From the NCBI GenBank assembly GCA_030295235.1, contig AP026137.1, positions 868,001-932,000 of the forward strand: a DNA stretch of 64,000 nt, read 5' to 3'. The translations under genes were made by a program, and so were the position numbers. The notes under the pieces were generated by a model, which was not told the DNA's origin, did no database searches, and saw only the letters and a list, made by a program, of their open reading frames with translations. Below are positions 42,749 through 52,861 of this stretch, in pieces. The number at the start of each line of letters is the position of its first letter. Within the stretch, counting starts at the first letter, position 1. The DNA comes from Fistulifera solaris. Its lineage: Eukaryota > Bacillariophyta > Bacillariophyceae > Naviculales > Stauroneidaceae.

Positions 42749-44698
42749 TTACTTCAGCTTCTGCTGCTTTTTCCATCGCTTTATTTGCTTTGGGGTCATT
42801 CCCGACAAATCGACATCGCTCTCTGCGACTAGATCGCAAGGAGCCATGAGCTTAATCTGACTTCTTGCGAGTCCAGTTTCACGATCACCATCAAAAAATT
42901 CTACATCATACGTCCCTCCAGATGCCCTTATGACTCGTGCAGGAAAGAACGCCCCACCGAGATCTGCTTCTACTTGCTGCCCCACTTTGACAGGCATTGT
43001 GAAAGCCCAATCATCAGGCAAGGTTGACACAGCTCCAGACCAAACAGTAGAACTTCCGGAAAGAGACCACTTTTTCAGCGCTTGCTTGCTTGCATTCACT
43101 TTGTCATAGTAACGTTTCACTCGAAAGAGACTCAGACGCTGCATGCGTTGCGGGGTCATTACTCTACGCGGAGAAGCATCCAAATGCGCTGTCATGGCCT
43201 CTTCGGCGTCGCGAGTTCTCCCCTCCTCAATCGCCGCCAGGTACATATCGCGATGTATTTCGAACAACTCAACTCCTTGTTGACGAACCCGTTCTAGTGT
43301 CTCTTTCCATATTATAGGATCAACGGCATTTGCTGTGTTCTCGTCAACCTCCCTGCTTATGCGCTCTAGTTCAGCCGTTGCTTGATCGAGTAGAGGAGAA
43401 GCTTTTTCGTCGTCATCGAGAAGCCCCAGAGGTAGCTCTGCCAACAAATCTTTCAAAATCGTTTGCGGAAGCTCGTTTACTTTTCCAACGTAAGGGTTTT
43501 CTCCATCTTTAGTTTGGCCCAGATAAGTATCGGTCACACCAGCTCGCCGCAATGCCAACCTCCGCGCCGAAAGGTAATCGAGCTCCCAAATATGGTGGTC
43601 GATACCGAATGTCAAATGAACGCTTGTTTCTGTAACAGTTTCATCTAACGTACTGGTTGTATGCGGAAAAGCTGCTGGCATGAACAATACATCTCCTGGG
43701 TTTGTGATCGTGTCAATCAGTAGCTCTGTATCCTTTTCCAAAGCATACAACGGCATCATGTCATCAATTTTTCCACGGGCAAACATATCGGCGAGCGGTT
43801 TCTTAGATGGATTTGGAGGCGCGTATACTTTCCATCGCTTTCGTCCAGCTGTTTGCACAACAACAACATCCTTCAAATAGCACAACCATGAGGCTCCTGA
43901 AAGCAATTATGTAAACTGCATCACTCCAAATCAATCTTACCTGTTTGTCTGTATGCGGAGGTGCACTAACTGGCTTAGATTGAGCTGTCACATATAGGTT
44001 TATGGCGCACTGGAAAAAGGGCACGAAATGGTGAGTTCTACATCCGTCTAAACAGTGCCGTAATCAACGTGACCGCGTACCGGAAGTGATGTAGCATCTG
44101 TGCACGCCAATGAAGGTCCAGCTAGCTTCGGAATATGGGCCCCTGCTGCATTCATAATGACTGTTCCCTTTTCCAAAGCAGCCTGCACATCTGCGAAAGT
44201 CATTCGCGCTTCTTCAAAGGAATCTCCTCTCGGATTACTGACGCCACTGATCTTCCATCCTTTATTTGCATCTGTGGAGCCTCGTGCTGCATCCAAAAAA
44301 TCATCGAGAACTGCCTTTTGCAGATCTTTCATTGTGAAGAATCCATCCCATTTTGTTGACATGATAGCTTCAATCTCATCTCGACGCAAAACAAACGGCG
44401 TTCCATGGAGGCCAAGTTTGCATTGGCTACGAATAGCACTAAATAGAGCATAGATACCAGCTTCTGGAGCAGACAGACCGAAAGACTGAGCGTACTGTTC
44501 AGCTTCTTCTCGGCATTCAGCCATTTTATCGAGAACTTTTTGTGCATAAGGTGAAGATGATGTTGTCAGCAGTTCCGTAGAGGGTGTCGCATACAGCAAT
44601 ATTCCAGAGCTCTTCGCCGTTGCGAATGAGCGGCGAGTGACGGCAAACGCATTTAAGCGCTCGGCGAAGAGTAAACAGAGAAGAAAAGCTTGGAACAT
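42749..44698 (-). CDS. Plastid-targeted JmjC/cupin-8 2-oxoglutarate oxygenase with a Tudor-like C-terminal module
   Basis: Exons 44081-44698, 43941-44009 and 42749-43870 (introns 71 and 70 bp) give 602 codons. MFQAFLLCLLFAERLNA|FAVTRRSFATAKSSG is a signal peptide cut before F, then a Ser/Arg-rich transit peptide: plastid import. The cupin fold shows INLYVT, H225-T-D227 and H299 (the HxD..H iron triad), and VVQTAGRKRWKVYAPP, the strand typical of ROXA/NO66/MINA-type ribosomal oxygenases. Near the end, KVGQQVEADLGGAFFPARVI...YDVEFFDGD reads like a Tudor or Agenet barrel. The family hydroxylates ribosomal proteins or demethylates lysine; a plastid ribosomal protein is a reasonable but unproven substrate. 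The start at 44698 is the first ATG of the frame. Confidence 0.8.
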
Positions 44699-44845
44699 TG
44701 CGCAAGATGTTTGTAAGCGATGAAAAGTTTTGATGGCAGGTGTCGTTTGGTTTCGTTTGAATGAAATAATGCGATCGAACAAATGTACACGTCGTCCGTG
44801 CGTCACTCGTACGCTAAATCCAGACTCATTATCCGTGTTCCCCCC

Positions 44846-45115
44846 TGTCGATAAATTTCCCTACTGGGGGTACGTGAAAACTCCGTAGACTTTCGAAGCG
44901 TTGCATCTTCACATTTTTTAAAGCATGTAATGAAATAAATGGTGATTATTGCTTACAAGTAATTGTTACTTATGTCGGGGCAAGTAAAAAAGTCCTTGAT
45001 GCATATTTGGCTCGAAAAAGCGAGACGGCAAAATACACGATGTCCGTGTACATCTACATCGTTCCTACTCGTATGGAGGCTACGTAACAACACGTAGACT
45101 AGACTTTCAAATCAT
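44846..45115 (-). repeat. Family-2 hairpin repeats, inverted orientation (two partial units)
   Basis: Read on the minus strand, GTCTACGGAGTTTTCACGTA with CAGTAGGGAAATTTATCGACAGGGGGG lies at about 44846-44900, and CTACGT-GTTGTT-ACGTAG at about 45070-45093. A third inverted copy is at about 46300-46360 (CTACGCAGTTTCACGTAG, then AGTAGGGAAATTTTATCTACG). They bracket the family-1 array at 45.24-46.08 kb. Confidence 0.7.
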
Positions 45116-45240
45116 TGCATCACTCCTGATTGCTACGTTTCCAGTGAAAATCGAACCGAATTATCGCTTGTGGATTTGCATAGCCTATGCTGGGGGAAGT
45201 AAAATTGACTTATTTACTGCGGACCTTACCCAAAAGGAAA

Positions 45241-46080
45241 TGCTGTCGTGGTTCCCGTAAACCAACACTTTGGCCTACAGTAAAAAATGCGAGATGCGAA
45301 CCGCAAGCATCTAGACCCAGTGAACACGAACTCTGCATTGCAAATGCTTTTCTACATTTTAATGAAAATTCAATGAGCCCTACGAAGCTAAAAAGAAGGA
45401 CGAAATTCGTGCAAATGGGCTTTCGTGTAGATTTTAGAACAATGTTCATGACTGAAATGATGCTGTCGTGGTTCCCGTAAACCAACACTTTGGCCTACAG
45501 TAAAAAAATGCGAGAAGCGAACCGCAAGCATCTAGACCCAGTGAATACGAACTCTGCATTGCAAATGCTTTTCTACATTTTAATGAAACTTCAATGAGCC
45601 CTACGAAGCTAAAAAGAAGGACGAAATTCGTGCAAATAGGCTTTCGTGTAGATTTTAGAATAATGTTCATGACTGAAATGATGCTGTCGTGGTTCCCGTA
45701 AACCAACACTTTGGCCTACAGTAAAAAAATGCGAGAAGCGACCAGCATGCATCTAGAACGAGTGAATACGAACTCTGCATTGCAAATGCTTTTCTACATT
45801 TTAATGAAACTTCAATGAGCCCTACGAAGCTAAAAAGAAGGATGAAATTCGTGCAAATGGGCTTTCGTGTAGATTTTAGAATAATGTTCATGACTGAAAT
45901 GATGCTGTCGTGGTTCCCGTAAACCAACACTTTGGCCTACAGTAAAAAATGCGAGAAGCGAACCGCATGCATCTAGAACGAGTGAATACGAACTCTGCAT
46001 TGCAAATGCTTTTCTACATTTAAATGAAACTTCAATGAGCCCTACGAAGCTAAAAAGAAGGACGAAATCCGTGCGCAGGG
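45241..46080. repeat. Family-1 satellite: four 220-221 bp tandem units
   Basis: TGCTGTCGTGGTTCCCGTAA occurs at 45241, 45461, 45682 and 45903. Each unit continues CCAACACTTTGGCCTACAGT, an AAAATGCGAGAAGCGA block, CTCTGCATTGCAAATGC, TTCAATGAGCCCTACGAAGC, and ends CATGACTGAAATGA. Units are about 97% alike to the eye. The head block is shared with the 1.3, 8.9 and 52.4 kb copies; the tails differ. The spacer 44699-46459 holds no gene that I can recognise. Confidence 0.9.
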
Positions 46081-46397
46081 ACTCTTATTGTTGTTTTTTC
46101 GCTTGACAAAGCCTTGCCGGTGGTATCTTTCGTTATTTTTCCGTATTGATGTCAATTTAATGTCACTTGTCGTTTCATGGCACTTAGTTTACATGTCGGA
46201 AATAGCGACGATGGCATTGGTGCGCACTAGACCCATGTGAGTAACTTATGGTAAACCCATGCTAGACCGGAAAAAATGCTACATTCCGGTTTACCCTCTC
46301 CGCGTAGATAAAATTTCCCTACTGTACGAGGGCTACGTGAAACTGCGTAGAACTCAAAAATGCGTACGTCATCCACGACACTTGCACGACACAGAAA

Positions 46398-46417
46398 GAC
46401 GTCACTATAAGGACGTC
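46398..46417. promoter_or_regulatory. Paired GACGTC (CRE-like) sites around TATAA, upstream of CSP41
   Basis: GACGTCA at 46398 and GACGTC at 46412 flank ACTATAAG, 43-62 bp before the start codon. In diatoms bZIP-type TGACGT/ACGTCA elements are known CO2/cAMP-responsive sites; the function here is inferred from sequence alone. Confidence 0.35.
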
Positions 46418-46459
46418 TTTTCCACTTGAATTTTCTTGTTGTTATCATTATTCATCACC

Positions 46460-47536
46460 ATGATAAAATACACTCTGGCGTTTCTTCTGGCAGCAGCAAG
46501 CTGCATCCCCACAGCAGTCGCATACAATGTGCTCATTATCGGGGGCACTCGCTTTTCGGGAGCGGCGTTGTGGAAAGAATTGCACGACCGCGGTCACTCC
46601 GTCACCGTCTACAATCGCGGAAAAACAATGCCCAAAGTCGTCGCTCCTCATCGAGAAACCGAAGATGAGTTAAGTGCCCGTGTAGCTGCTGCTACATTTC
46701 TAGCGGGTGACCGCGCCGATGCGGACGCTGTCTCGTCTCTTGTAAATCCGTCCGACTATGATTATGTCTTCGACATGAATGCTCGTGAACGATCCGATGT
46801 AGATCCATGGGTCAATGTTTTCAAACAGAGCAGTGGCAACCGTTTGAAGCAGTACGTGTTCATGAGTTCGGCGGGAGTGTACTTGAAAAGCGACGAATTA
46901 CCTCATATGGAGAGAGACCCTACTGACCCGAAGAGTCGCCACAAAGGAAAACTCGACAGCGAGGATCTATTGCAAAAATCTGGATTACCGTGGTGTTCTT
47001 TCCGTCCAACTTATATCTGCGGGCCTGGAAACTACAATCCTGTCGAGCGATACTTTTTCGAGCGCGTGGATTGCAATCGTCCGGTCTGTATCCCGGGGCA
47101 CGGTCAGCACTTGACCGGCTTGGGACATGTCTACGATCTTGCCGTCGCCATGGCCAACGTCATTGATCGCACCGACAAAACGACGGGAAAGGTTTACAAC
47201 GTTCAAAACATCCAAGCTATTACTTTTGATGGTGTTGCCAAGGCTGCCGCCAAGGTATCTGGGAAAGGTTCTGTCAAGATTGTTCATTATGAACCTAAGG
47301 AAATTGATTTCGGTGACAAGAAAGCTTTCCCCATGCGCCCTCAACATTTCTTCACGAGTCCGCTAGAGGCAATGAAGGATCTTGATTGGACACCGAAGTA
47401 CGATACGGTTGAGTCTATTATGCGAGACGCGTACGAGAATGATTTTGTCCACGTGAAGGCAGCTGGAAAACTCAAGGGCGACTTTAGCTGTGATGAATTA
47501 GTCCTACAACACGTAGGAAAAGCAGTCGTTGCTTAG
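46460..47536 (+). CDS. CSP41-like SDR RNA-binding protein with signal peptide
   Basis: 358 residues from the first ATG of the frame (46460). MIKYTLAFLLAAASCIPTAVA is a signal peptide, and the Rossmann fold begins almost at once with YNVLIIGGTRFSGAALW. The downstream pattern YVFMSSAGVYLKSDELPHME, FRPTYICGPGNYNP, and the later GHVYDLAVAMANVI with KVYNVQ is that of chloroplast stem-loop binding protein CSP41b (atypical SDR). Plant CSP41 proteins stabilise plastid ribosome and transcript complexes. The catalytic Tyr-x3-Lys of the SDR family is not evident, as in CSP41. The near absence of a transit peptide after the signal peptide is odd for a plastid protein; Y at +1 is a weaker import residue than F. 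ER or other secretory location cannot be excluded. Confidence 0.8.
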   Translation: MIKYTLAFLLAAASCIPTAVAYNVLIIGGTRFSGAALWKELHDRGHSVTVYNRGKTMPKVVAPHRETEDELSARVAAATFLAGDRADADAVSSLVNPSDYDYVFDMNARERSDVDPWVNVFKQSSGNRLKQYVFMSSAGVYLKSDELPHMERDPTDPKSRHKGKLDSEDLLQKSGLPWCSFRPTYICGPGNYNPVERYFFERVDCNRPVCIPGHGQHLTGLGHVYDLAVAMANVIDRTDKTTGKVYNVQNIQAITFDGVAKAAAKVSGKGSVKIVHYEPKEIDFGDKKAFPMRPQHFFTSPLEAMKDLDWTPKYDTVESIMRDAYENDFVHVKAAGKLKGDFSCDELVLQHVGKAVVA

Positions 47537-48891
47537 GCTCCAAGAGTTTGCATGATTCTTACTAAATAAAGTGCATTCATCGATCATGAGCTCGACCTAT
47601 TGAAATTTCCTGTTAACTAACTCATTCTTAGACGTACTCTCCAGTTAATATGGTTTGGTTGTGGTTCCCAACAACCTATACATAGATTCTTTAACTTTCT
47701 GTGCATGTCTTCAACGAGCAGCAACAGCAAAAACATTTTCTTCCATTCCATGAAACGCAGGTTGTCTGCGACTGAATGAAATAGCTTACCTGGTAAACAA
47801 GACAGCACATCGAAATGGCGTATGGTGACATCAACTGCACACACAAGAGGCTCATACGATTCTTCCCGTAGACCCTTGATTTATTTTTGTTACGATTGCC
47901 GAAGATCACTTTTGCGCTACATAAGTTGGCATCAACTATTCATTCATTCATTCGTTCATCGTAAACGACAGCCCCCGCTAAGGATTCTTCAAGCGAAAGC
48001 AACGAATGGATATTTTTGTTTGCACTTTGACTTCCACAACAGTCGTCCTGAACGAACCCATCTTGTTGTGGTGATGCACTGTTTTGCATCATCTTGACTG
48101 CCAGCATTGTGTAAATGAACCACCGCAGTAAGACACGTATCATTGCTTTGCCGCCCTATTGCTGCTTGATCCAATAGAGCATTTCCTTATCCGCACCCAT
48201 GAGATTGAAAAAATGAGGTCGTAACTCCTTCACAAGCAGAGGTGCGCAGGAGAAATCATCACAAACGAAACGCAAACAACTTTCCCTCCGCATACAAACA
48301 CTCTCAGCTATTGGAATTGCAGTGATCTGAAGCGACAAGCTACATGAATAGACGTTATCGTGACAACAAACGCAACCCCAGATGAGAAAAAAATACCGTC
48401 GATAAAAAAACGTGAAACGAAAATCAAGACTACATGCCAACAGCGAGAAAGAGAAAGGCCGAACAAAAAGAGCATGAGTTTTTCATTTATAGCCCCTCCA
48501 AACAAGTACCCCCTACACTTTAACTGATAATCATTGGGCTTAACGTGTCACGCACCGAACAAATACTTAGTACATTTCAATGGAGCCTTTTTCTCGCTCC
48601 CACATTCAAGGTGCGCAAGGGCCTAAGTACTTCTCAAGAACGGTTAAGACTATCGGCTCAGATGTAGTACGTCAAGATCGTTTGATCGTAATTTTTCGTT
48701 CTGTTAATGACTGGACGTAAAAAAATGCCGCGTTGCCGCGTTCGAAAAAGGCCCCGCACGCCATTCGCAACCCAGTGAAAGCAAAAACAACGGAACGAGC
48801 AACGTTAATCCACTTCAATTGCAAAGAGACTCTGTGTGTATCTAATAGCATCCTCACGATTCATTCAAATCATTCATAGTAAACAATCGCC
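47537..48891. other. Intergenic, 1.35 kb; no gene identified
   Basis: TACCTGGTA lies at 47787. A short minus-strand open stretch ending at 48156 (VKELRPHFFNLMGADKEML) looks protein-like but has no family match or clear start, so it is left out as a gene. TACTTAG words near 48560-48630 recur near 50800. Confidence 0.35.
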
Positions 48892-50660
48892 ATGAGCGGG
48901 AAGAAGCGGGGCGCGAAGGTAGCCCCCGGGGACGAGCTCAATGAGGATGCACAGGATATCATCAAACAAAACCTCGAAGTCATGTACGATATTGTCATGA
49001 AAATAAGAGAGGATGAAGAATTTGCGAAATCAATCTACGCCGATTGCCCGCGATTACAGCATATGCTGGAAAAACGACCCGATTTACGGCCCATCTTTGA
49101 GGATCAACGATTAGTCGCAATCAACTTTGAGCAAGTGTATCGAGAGGCGGGAGGTGTGTTACCGGAAGATGAAGAAGAGGAAGAGCTAAAGAAAAAGAAA
49201 ACGAACTACATAGCAATGATCGTCAACAGTCCATGCTTCAAGATTCTCAAAATCTTTCTCTTGTTCAAAAAGATCCTGGCGTGCATATTTGGAGGAGGAA
49301 TGGCGATCATGCTCAGTTTATGGAAATGTCTTTGTTGTTGCTGCGATGATCCTACGGACATGGTAGAGGATCCTGAGGACGAAATTGACGATGACGACGC
49401 GAACACAGCCAACAAAGAAGCGCTTTACCGAGCGGCTGATCACATGGAAGACCCGGAAGTCCAACAACAAATGAATCACTTGCTCGAGAATGATCCAGAT
49501 GGGCTTGCGGATGCTATTGAGGATGATCCAGAGTTACGCGAACTAAGAGACACCAATCCATTGTGCGCGGAACTCATGACTGACCCAGAAACAATGCGGA
49601 TATTGACGGAACCGGATAATCTTCGCGCCCTTGGGGACGCGCCTGCTTTGATTGAAGCCGACTTTAACGATCCCGACTGGACACCGCCGGTAGAAGATGT
49701 GGAAGCCGGCACCAGCTGTGGAGGTGCGGATCTTGCCGCCGCCGAAAGTAACACATTCGGAGGCCACGACAGCTTCCAAGGAGCAGAATATGCGACAGAC
49801 GATGGTGTAGAAGTTCCAATCGAAGACGATGTTGGAGATATTGAAGAAGAGGGTTCCCTCAATTTGGAAAAGAAGAAGAGCCAGCTGACGAGGAAGCGGG
49901 AGAAGAGGAAGAAGAAGAAATGGAGTTCGAGCTGGGTGAAGCAGAAAAACAAGACAACAATTGCAATGCGAATGCCCAGAACAAGCAGAATAAGCAACGG
50001 CAACGAGATCAACCAGTACAAGGCGGTTTCTTCGCTCAAGTTGGAGCCGGCATTACTGATATGATGGCAGCACAGCTGGTTGGTGTCGGTATCAGTGAAC
50101 TTGCTGGTCAAGACGATCCATTTGCCGGCCTCGAGCAAGCGGAAGGCGCAGCGGATTGTGGAGAAGGCATGGCAGAGAATGCTAATCAAGCTGCAGATAT
50201 GGCTGCGGTATCAGAGACACTTCTTGGCGAGGATATGGCAGCCAATATGGAAGCCGGGATCGATGAATTAGAAAGCGCGAATGACGCCACAGGTGGTCAG
50301 GGAGCGGCTGCGGCGGCAGGGGCTGGCGCAGCTGCCGGGGGTGTGGCGGCTGCTGGCGTTGCCGTATCAAGAGGGGCAGAAGACGGCGAAGGCGGCGAGG
50401 AAGGAGGAAAGAAGAAACGTTTTGGTGTAGTCGGTAACTGGGCCTCGGCAATTTCTTCTGCCGGCAAGGAATATTTTGCCTCAGCCTTGCTCGGTGATGA
50501 CTTGGGAGCATTAGTCGTCGAAAAGATCGAAGAGAAGGATAGTAACGACAACGACAAAAGTTTCAAGCTAGATGAAGAGACAGCAGCAATGGATTCTCTT
50601 GAAGAAGGACACACGTCCTCAAGACGGAGCCTCTTTTCATCGAAACGAAGTCTGCAATAG
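48892..50660 (+). CDS. Acidic protein with STI1/ubiquilin-like repeats and a Cys-rich membrane segment
   Basis: Two frames join to 589 codons with one A added at 49868-49871. Residues 15-75 (DIIKQNLEVMYDIVMKIRED, CPRLQHMLEKRPDLRPIFED) and about 175-240 (DPEVQQQMNHLLENDP, NPLCAELMTDPETMRILTEP) resemble STI1 repeats of ubiquilin and Sti1/Hop, which bind hydrophobic clients. Between them lies a hydrophobic hairpin-like segment (ILKIFLLFKKILACIFGGG, then MLSLWKCLCCCC) ending in four cysteines, possibly palmitoylated. The C-terminal half is Glu- and Ala-rich low complexity, with FFAQVGAGITDMMAAQLVGVG as an ordered island, ending in a Ser/Lys tail. I do not know a named relative. A membrane-linked chaperone-like adaptor is only a guess. 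Confidence 0.65.
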
Positions 50661-51059
50661 TCCTTCCAGTGGTTGAAACCAATGTTCGTTAGAGTTGTAA
50701 ATATAGACCCGCCTTAGGCATTTTCAAAAGTTTTCTCGGTGATTACTGGCATCTTATGAATATATTAGAGTTTGTGAGCACTTCGGCTGACATTTGGGTG
50801 CAATACTTAGTACTTAGACAGTCTCGGTATAAGTTGGGAAGTAAAACGTCCTACGCGCTCTCTAGGAGCCCTAGTCTATTCTCAGTGCGTGTCGTACGTG
50901 TACTGTCGCGGTGGGATATCATTTTCGCTTTCGAAAGAGGACGATGATGTTTGCGCGCGAGATGCGATTGCGTTCGACGTTCGATCACTTTCTCAACGAA
51001 GACCATTCACATCAATGACGCGTTCTTATTCATAATTGCAACTTTACCGCACCCACAAG
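50661..51059. other. Intergenic; nothing recognised
   Basis: Spacer between two plus-strand genes; the last ~100 bp should contain the promoter of the HAD gene. Confidence 0.35.
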
Positions 51060-51989
51060 ATGACAATCATTTCCACAAGACCCAGCTTTTCCATTCATTC
51101 ATCTTTATCTACTCTTGTCGACAAGTACGAAGGATTTATTATAGATCAATTCGGCGTCTTACACGATGGAACGAAAGGATTAGCAGGAGCCGCCGATGCG
51201 GTGCGTTTCCTCAAAGCCCGCGGAAAGAAACTCATCATTTTGTCGAATTCATCCAAATTAACCGACTTTACACTGCAAAAACTCCCCCAATTCGGTTTGC
51301 AACCCAGTGATTTCGTACACGCCGTGACGAGTGGACAAGAAGCCTGCGCGTACGTGAAGCAACAACACTTTCAACAACCGGCACTCTTTTTGACGTGGTC
51401 TTCTCAAAACGACGCGGATGTCTTCTTACAGGCTTGTGGGACGCCCGTTGTCACGCGTGTGGAAGAGGCCAAGTTTATTCTCTTGCATGGAGCCAGGCGT
51501 CTCTACGGGACGGATCTGGATTTGGAGCAATGTTATATGACGGGAGACTTGACCGTGGTGGAGCCACTATTGAAACAATGTGTCGAGCACCAGCTACCGA
51601 TGATCTGTGCCAATCCGGATTTTGTCATGGTTCGGACTGACGGAAAACTTGTTTACATGCCTGGGACGATTGCACAGCGTTACGAAGAATTGGGTGGGAA
51701 GGTTACGAGTTTCGGTAAACCGAATAAGGAACACTTTAAAGCGTGTTTGAGGGAACTCGAACTTCCAGCGGAGAAAGTTGTTCATGTTGGCGATTCGTTG
51801 CATCACGATATTATGGGGGCCAACGCCGCTGGCCTCGACAGTATTTTCGTAGCCGGAGGAGTGCATCGCCATGAACTGGACAATCGTCCCGGCGAAATGC
51901 CGTCACGTAAGTCATGTCTTGAATTGTTTGAACGACACGGTCAGTTTCCGACGCACGTGGTGCCTTTGTTTCGAATGGATGACAGCTGA
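51060..51989 (+). CDS. HAD-superfamily class IIA hydrolase (CECR5/TIGR01459-like)
   Basis: 309 residues from the first ATG of the frame. Motif I is FIIDQFGVLHDG with nucleophile Asp29; the second Asp of the usual DxD is Phe, as in this subfamily (D-x-W/F-G-V-L). Motif II is LIILSNSS (Ser), motif III the KPNKEHF lysine, and motif IV VHVGDSLHHDIMGANAAG with the two Mg-binding acids. IFVAGGVHRHEL closes the fold. Family members are sugar or nucleotide phosphatases of mostly unknown substrate. The first 20 residues (MTIISTRPSFSIHSS...) are Ser-rich and may be a weak mitochondrial signal. Confidence 0.85.
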   Translation: MTIISTRPSFSIHSSLSTLVDKYEGFIIDQFGVLHDGTKGLAGAADAVRFLKARGKKLIILSNSSKLTDFTLQKLPQFGLQPSDFVHAVTSGQEACAYVKQQHFQQPALFLTWSSQNDADVFLQACGTPVVTRVEEAKFILLHGARRLYGTDLDLEQCYMTGDLTVVEPLLKQCVEHQLPMICANPDFVMVRTDGKLVYMPGTIAQRYEELGGKVTSFGKPNKEHFKACLRELELPAEKVVHVGDSLHHDIMGANAAGLDSIFVAGGVHRHELDNRPGEMPSRKSCLELFERHGQFPTHVVPLFRMDDS

Positions 51990-52861
51990 TTGCTTTCAAT
52001 TAGCTTGCAACAAACTCGACTTCTGCCGCTATTCTACGATCCGCTGAAGCTAGCTTATACCATGAAACGCTAAGAATTGCCCTAACTAGAACATTTGCAG
52101 TTTACTGATGGAATTAGCAAGCTTTCCCTTTGTTTTAGGATAATTGTGTGTTTTATAGGCCAAGAATTTGCTCTCTTCTATACCATCGAAAGAATCATAC
52201 CAGGTATTCCAAGTTAACCGCATAAGGAGTTTCCATCTAACTCCGGCAGATGCATTACAGTTCTCAAGAAAACAATTGACCATCGCGATGGACCATCCAT
52301 CATTATTGCAAGACGGCGTGTAAAGTTAGCGTACACATTTAGCTGCATTTAGTTTTAGAAGTGACACACGACTAAAAATGCAGTCGTGGTACTGTAGCTA
52401 TAAGAACCGCATGAACGTCTAGCAAGGCTCTTCGCCGTAGAATAAAATGGTTTGTAACGCAAACGCTGCTTAAGACTATTTCATTGCAACAAAAACAACT
52501 CGAGCTCAAGATATTTTGTTGAACGAACGAATTTTGGGCAGCATTGTCGCGCCAGAGAATATTGACTCATAACTGAAGTGCAGTCGTGGCGAATACGGAC
52601 AACACTATGGTCCATAGTAAATACGAAAGACTTTCGACAATAATAAGGTTAGTAGATAATTCGTTGCGTCGGTTAGCTCTAACCGTACAGTACAAGTTGT
52701 TATTTTTACCGCGTTATTTTTTCGCCCGAAAAAAATGACGATGAAAAAATGAAGCGGTTACCTGGTACGGTACGGTACCGTACCATAACCATTAACCATT
52801 AACATCTGTCATCATCTCATTCCATTCTCTTTCTTGTGTTCATGCACCTTTCTAAGGCGTC
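51990..52861. repeat. Spacer with one family-1 unit, two TACC(A/T)GGTA elements and a 16-bp palindrome
   Basis: At 52370-52640 a single family-1 unit closely matches the 1.3 kb array: GCAAGGCTCTTCGCCGTAGA, AACGCTGCTTAAGACTATTT, TTGAACGAACGAATT, ACTGAAGTGCAGTCGTGGCG. TACCAGGTA is at 52198 and TACCTGGTA at 52759. The palindrome GGTACGGTACCGTACC spans 52769-52784. No gene seen. Confidence 0.75.
52759..52767. promoter_or_regulatory. TACCTGGTA element upstream of the 52862 gene
   Basis: An exact copy 95 bp before the start codon, next to a GGTACC-centred palindrome. The role is inferred. Confidence 0.3.

Noticed and set aside
48156-48440. A minus-strand short gene ending in a MGADKEML-containing peptide
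   Set aside because: No clear start, no conserved domain, and the upstream part is not protein-like.
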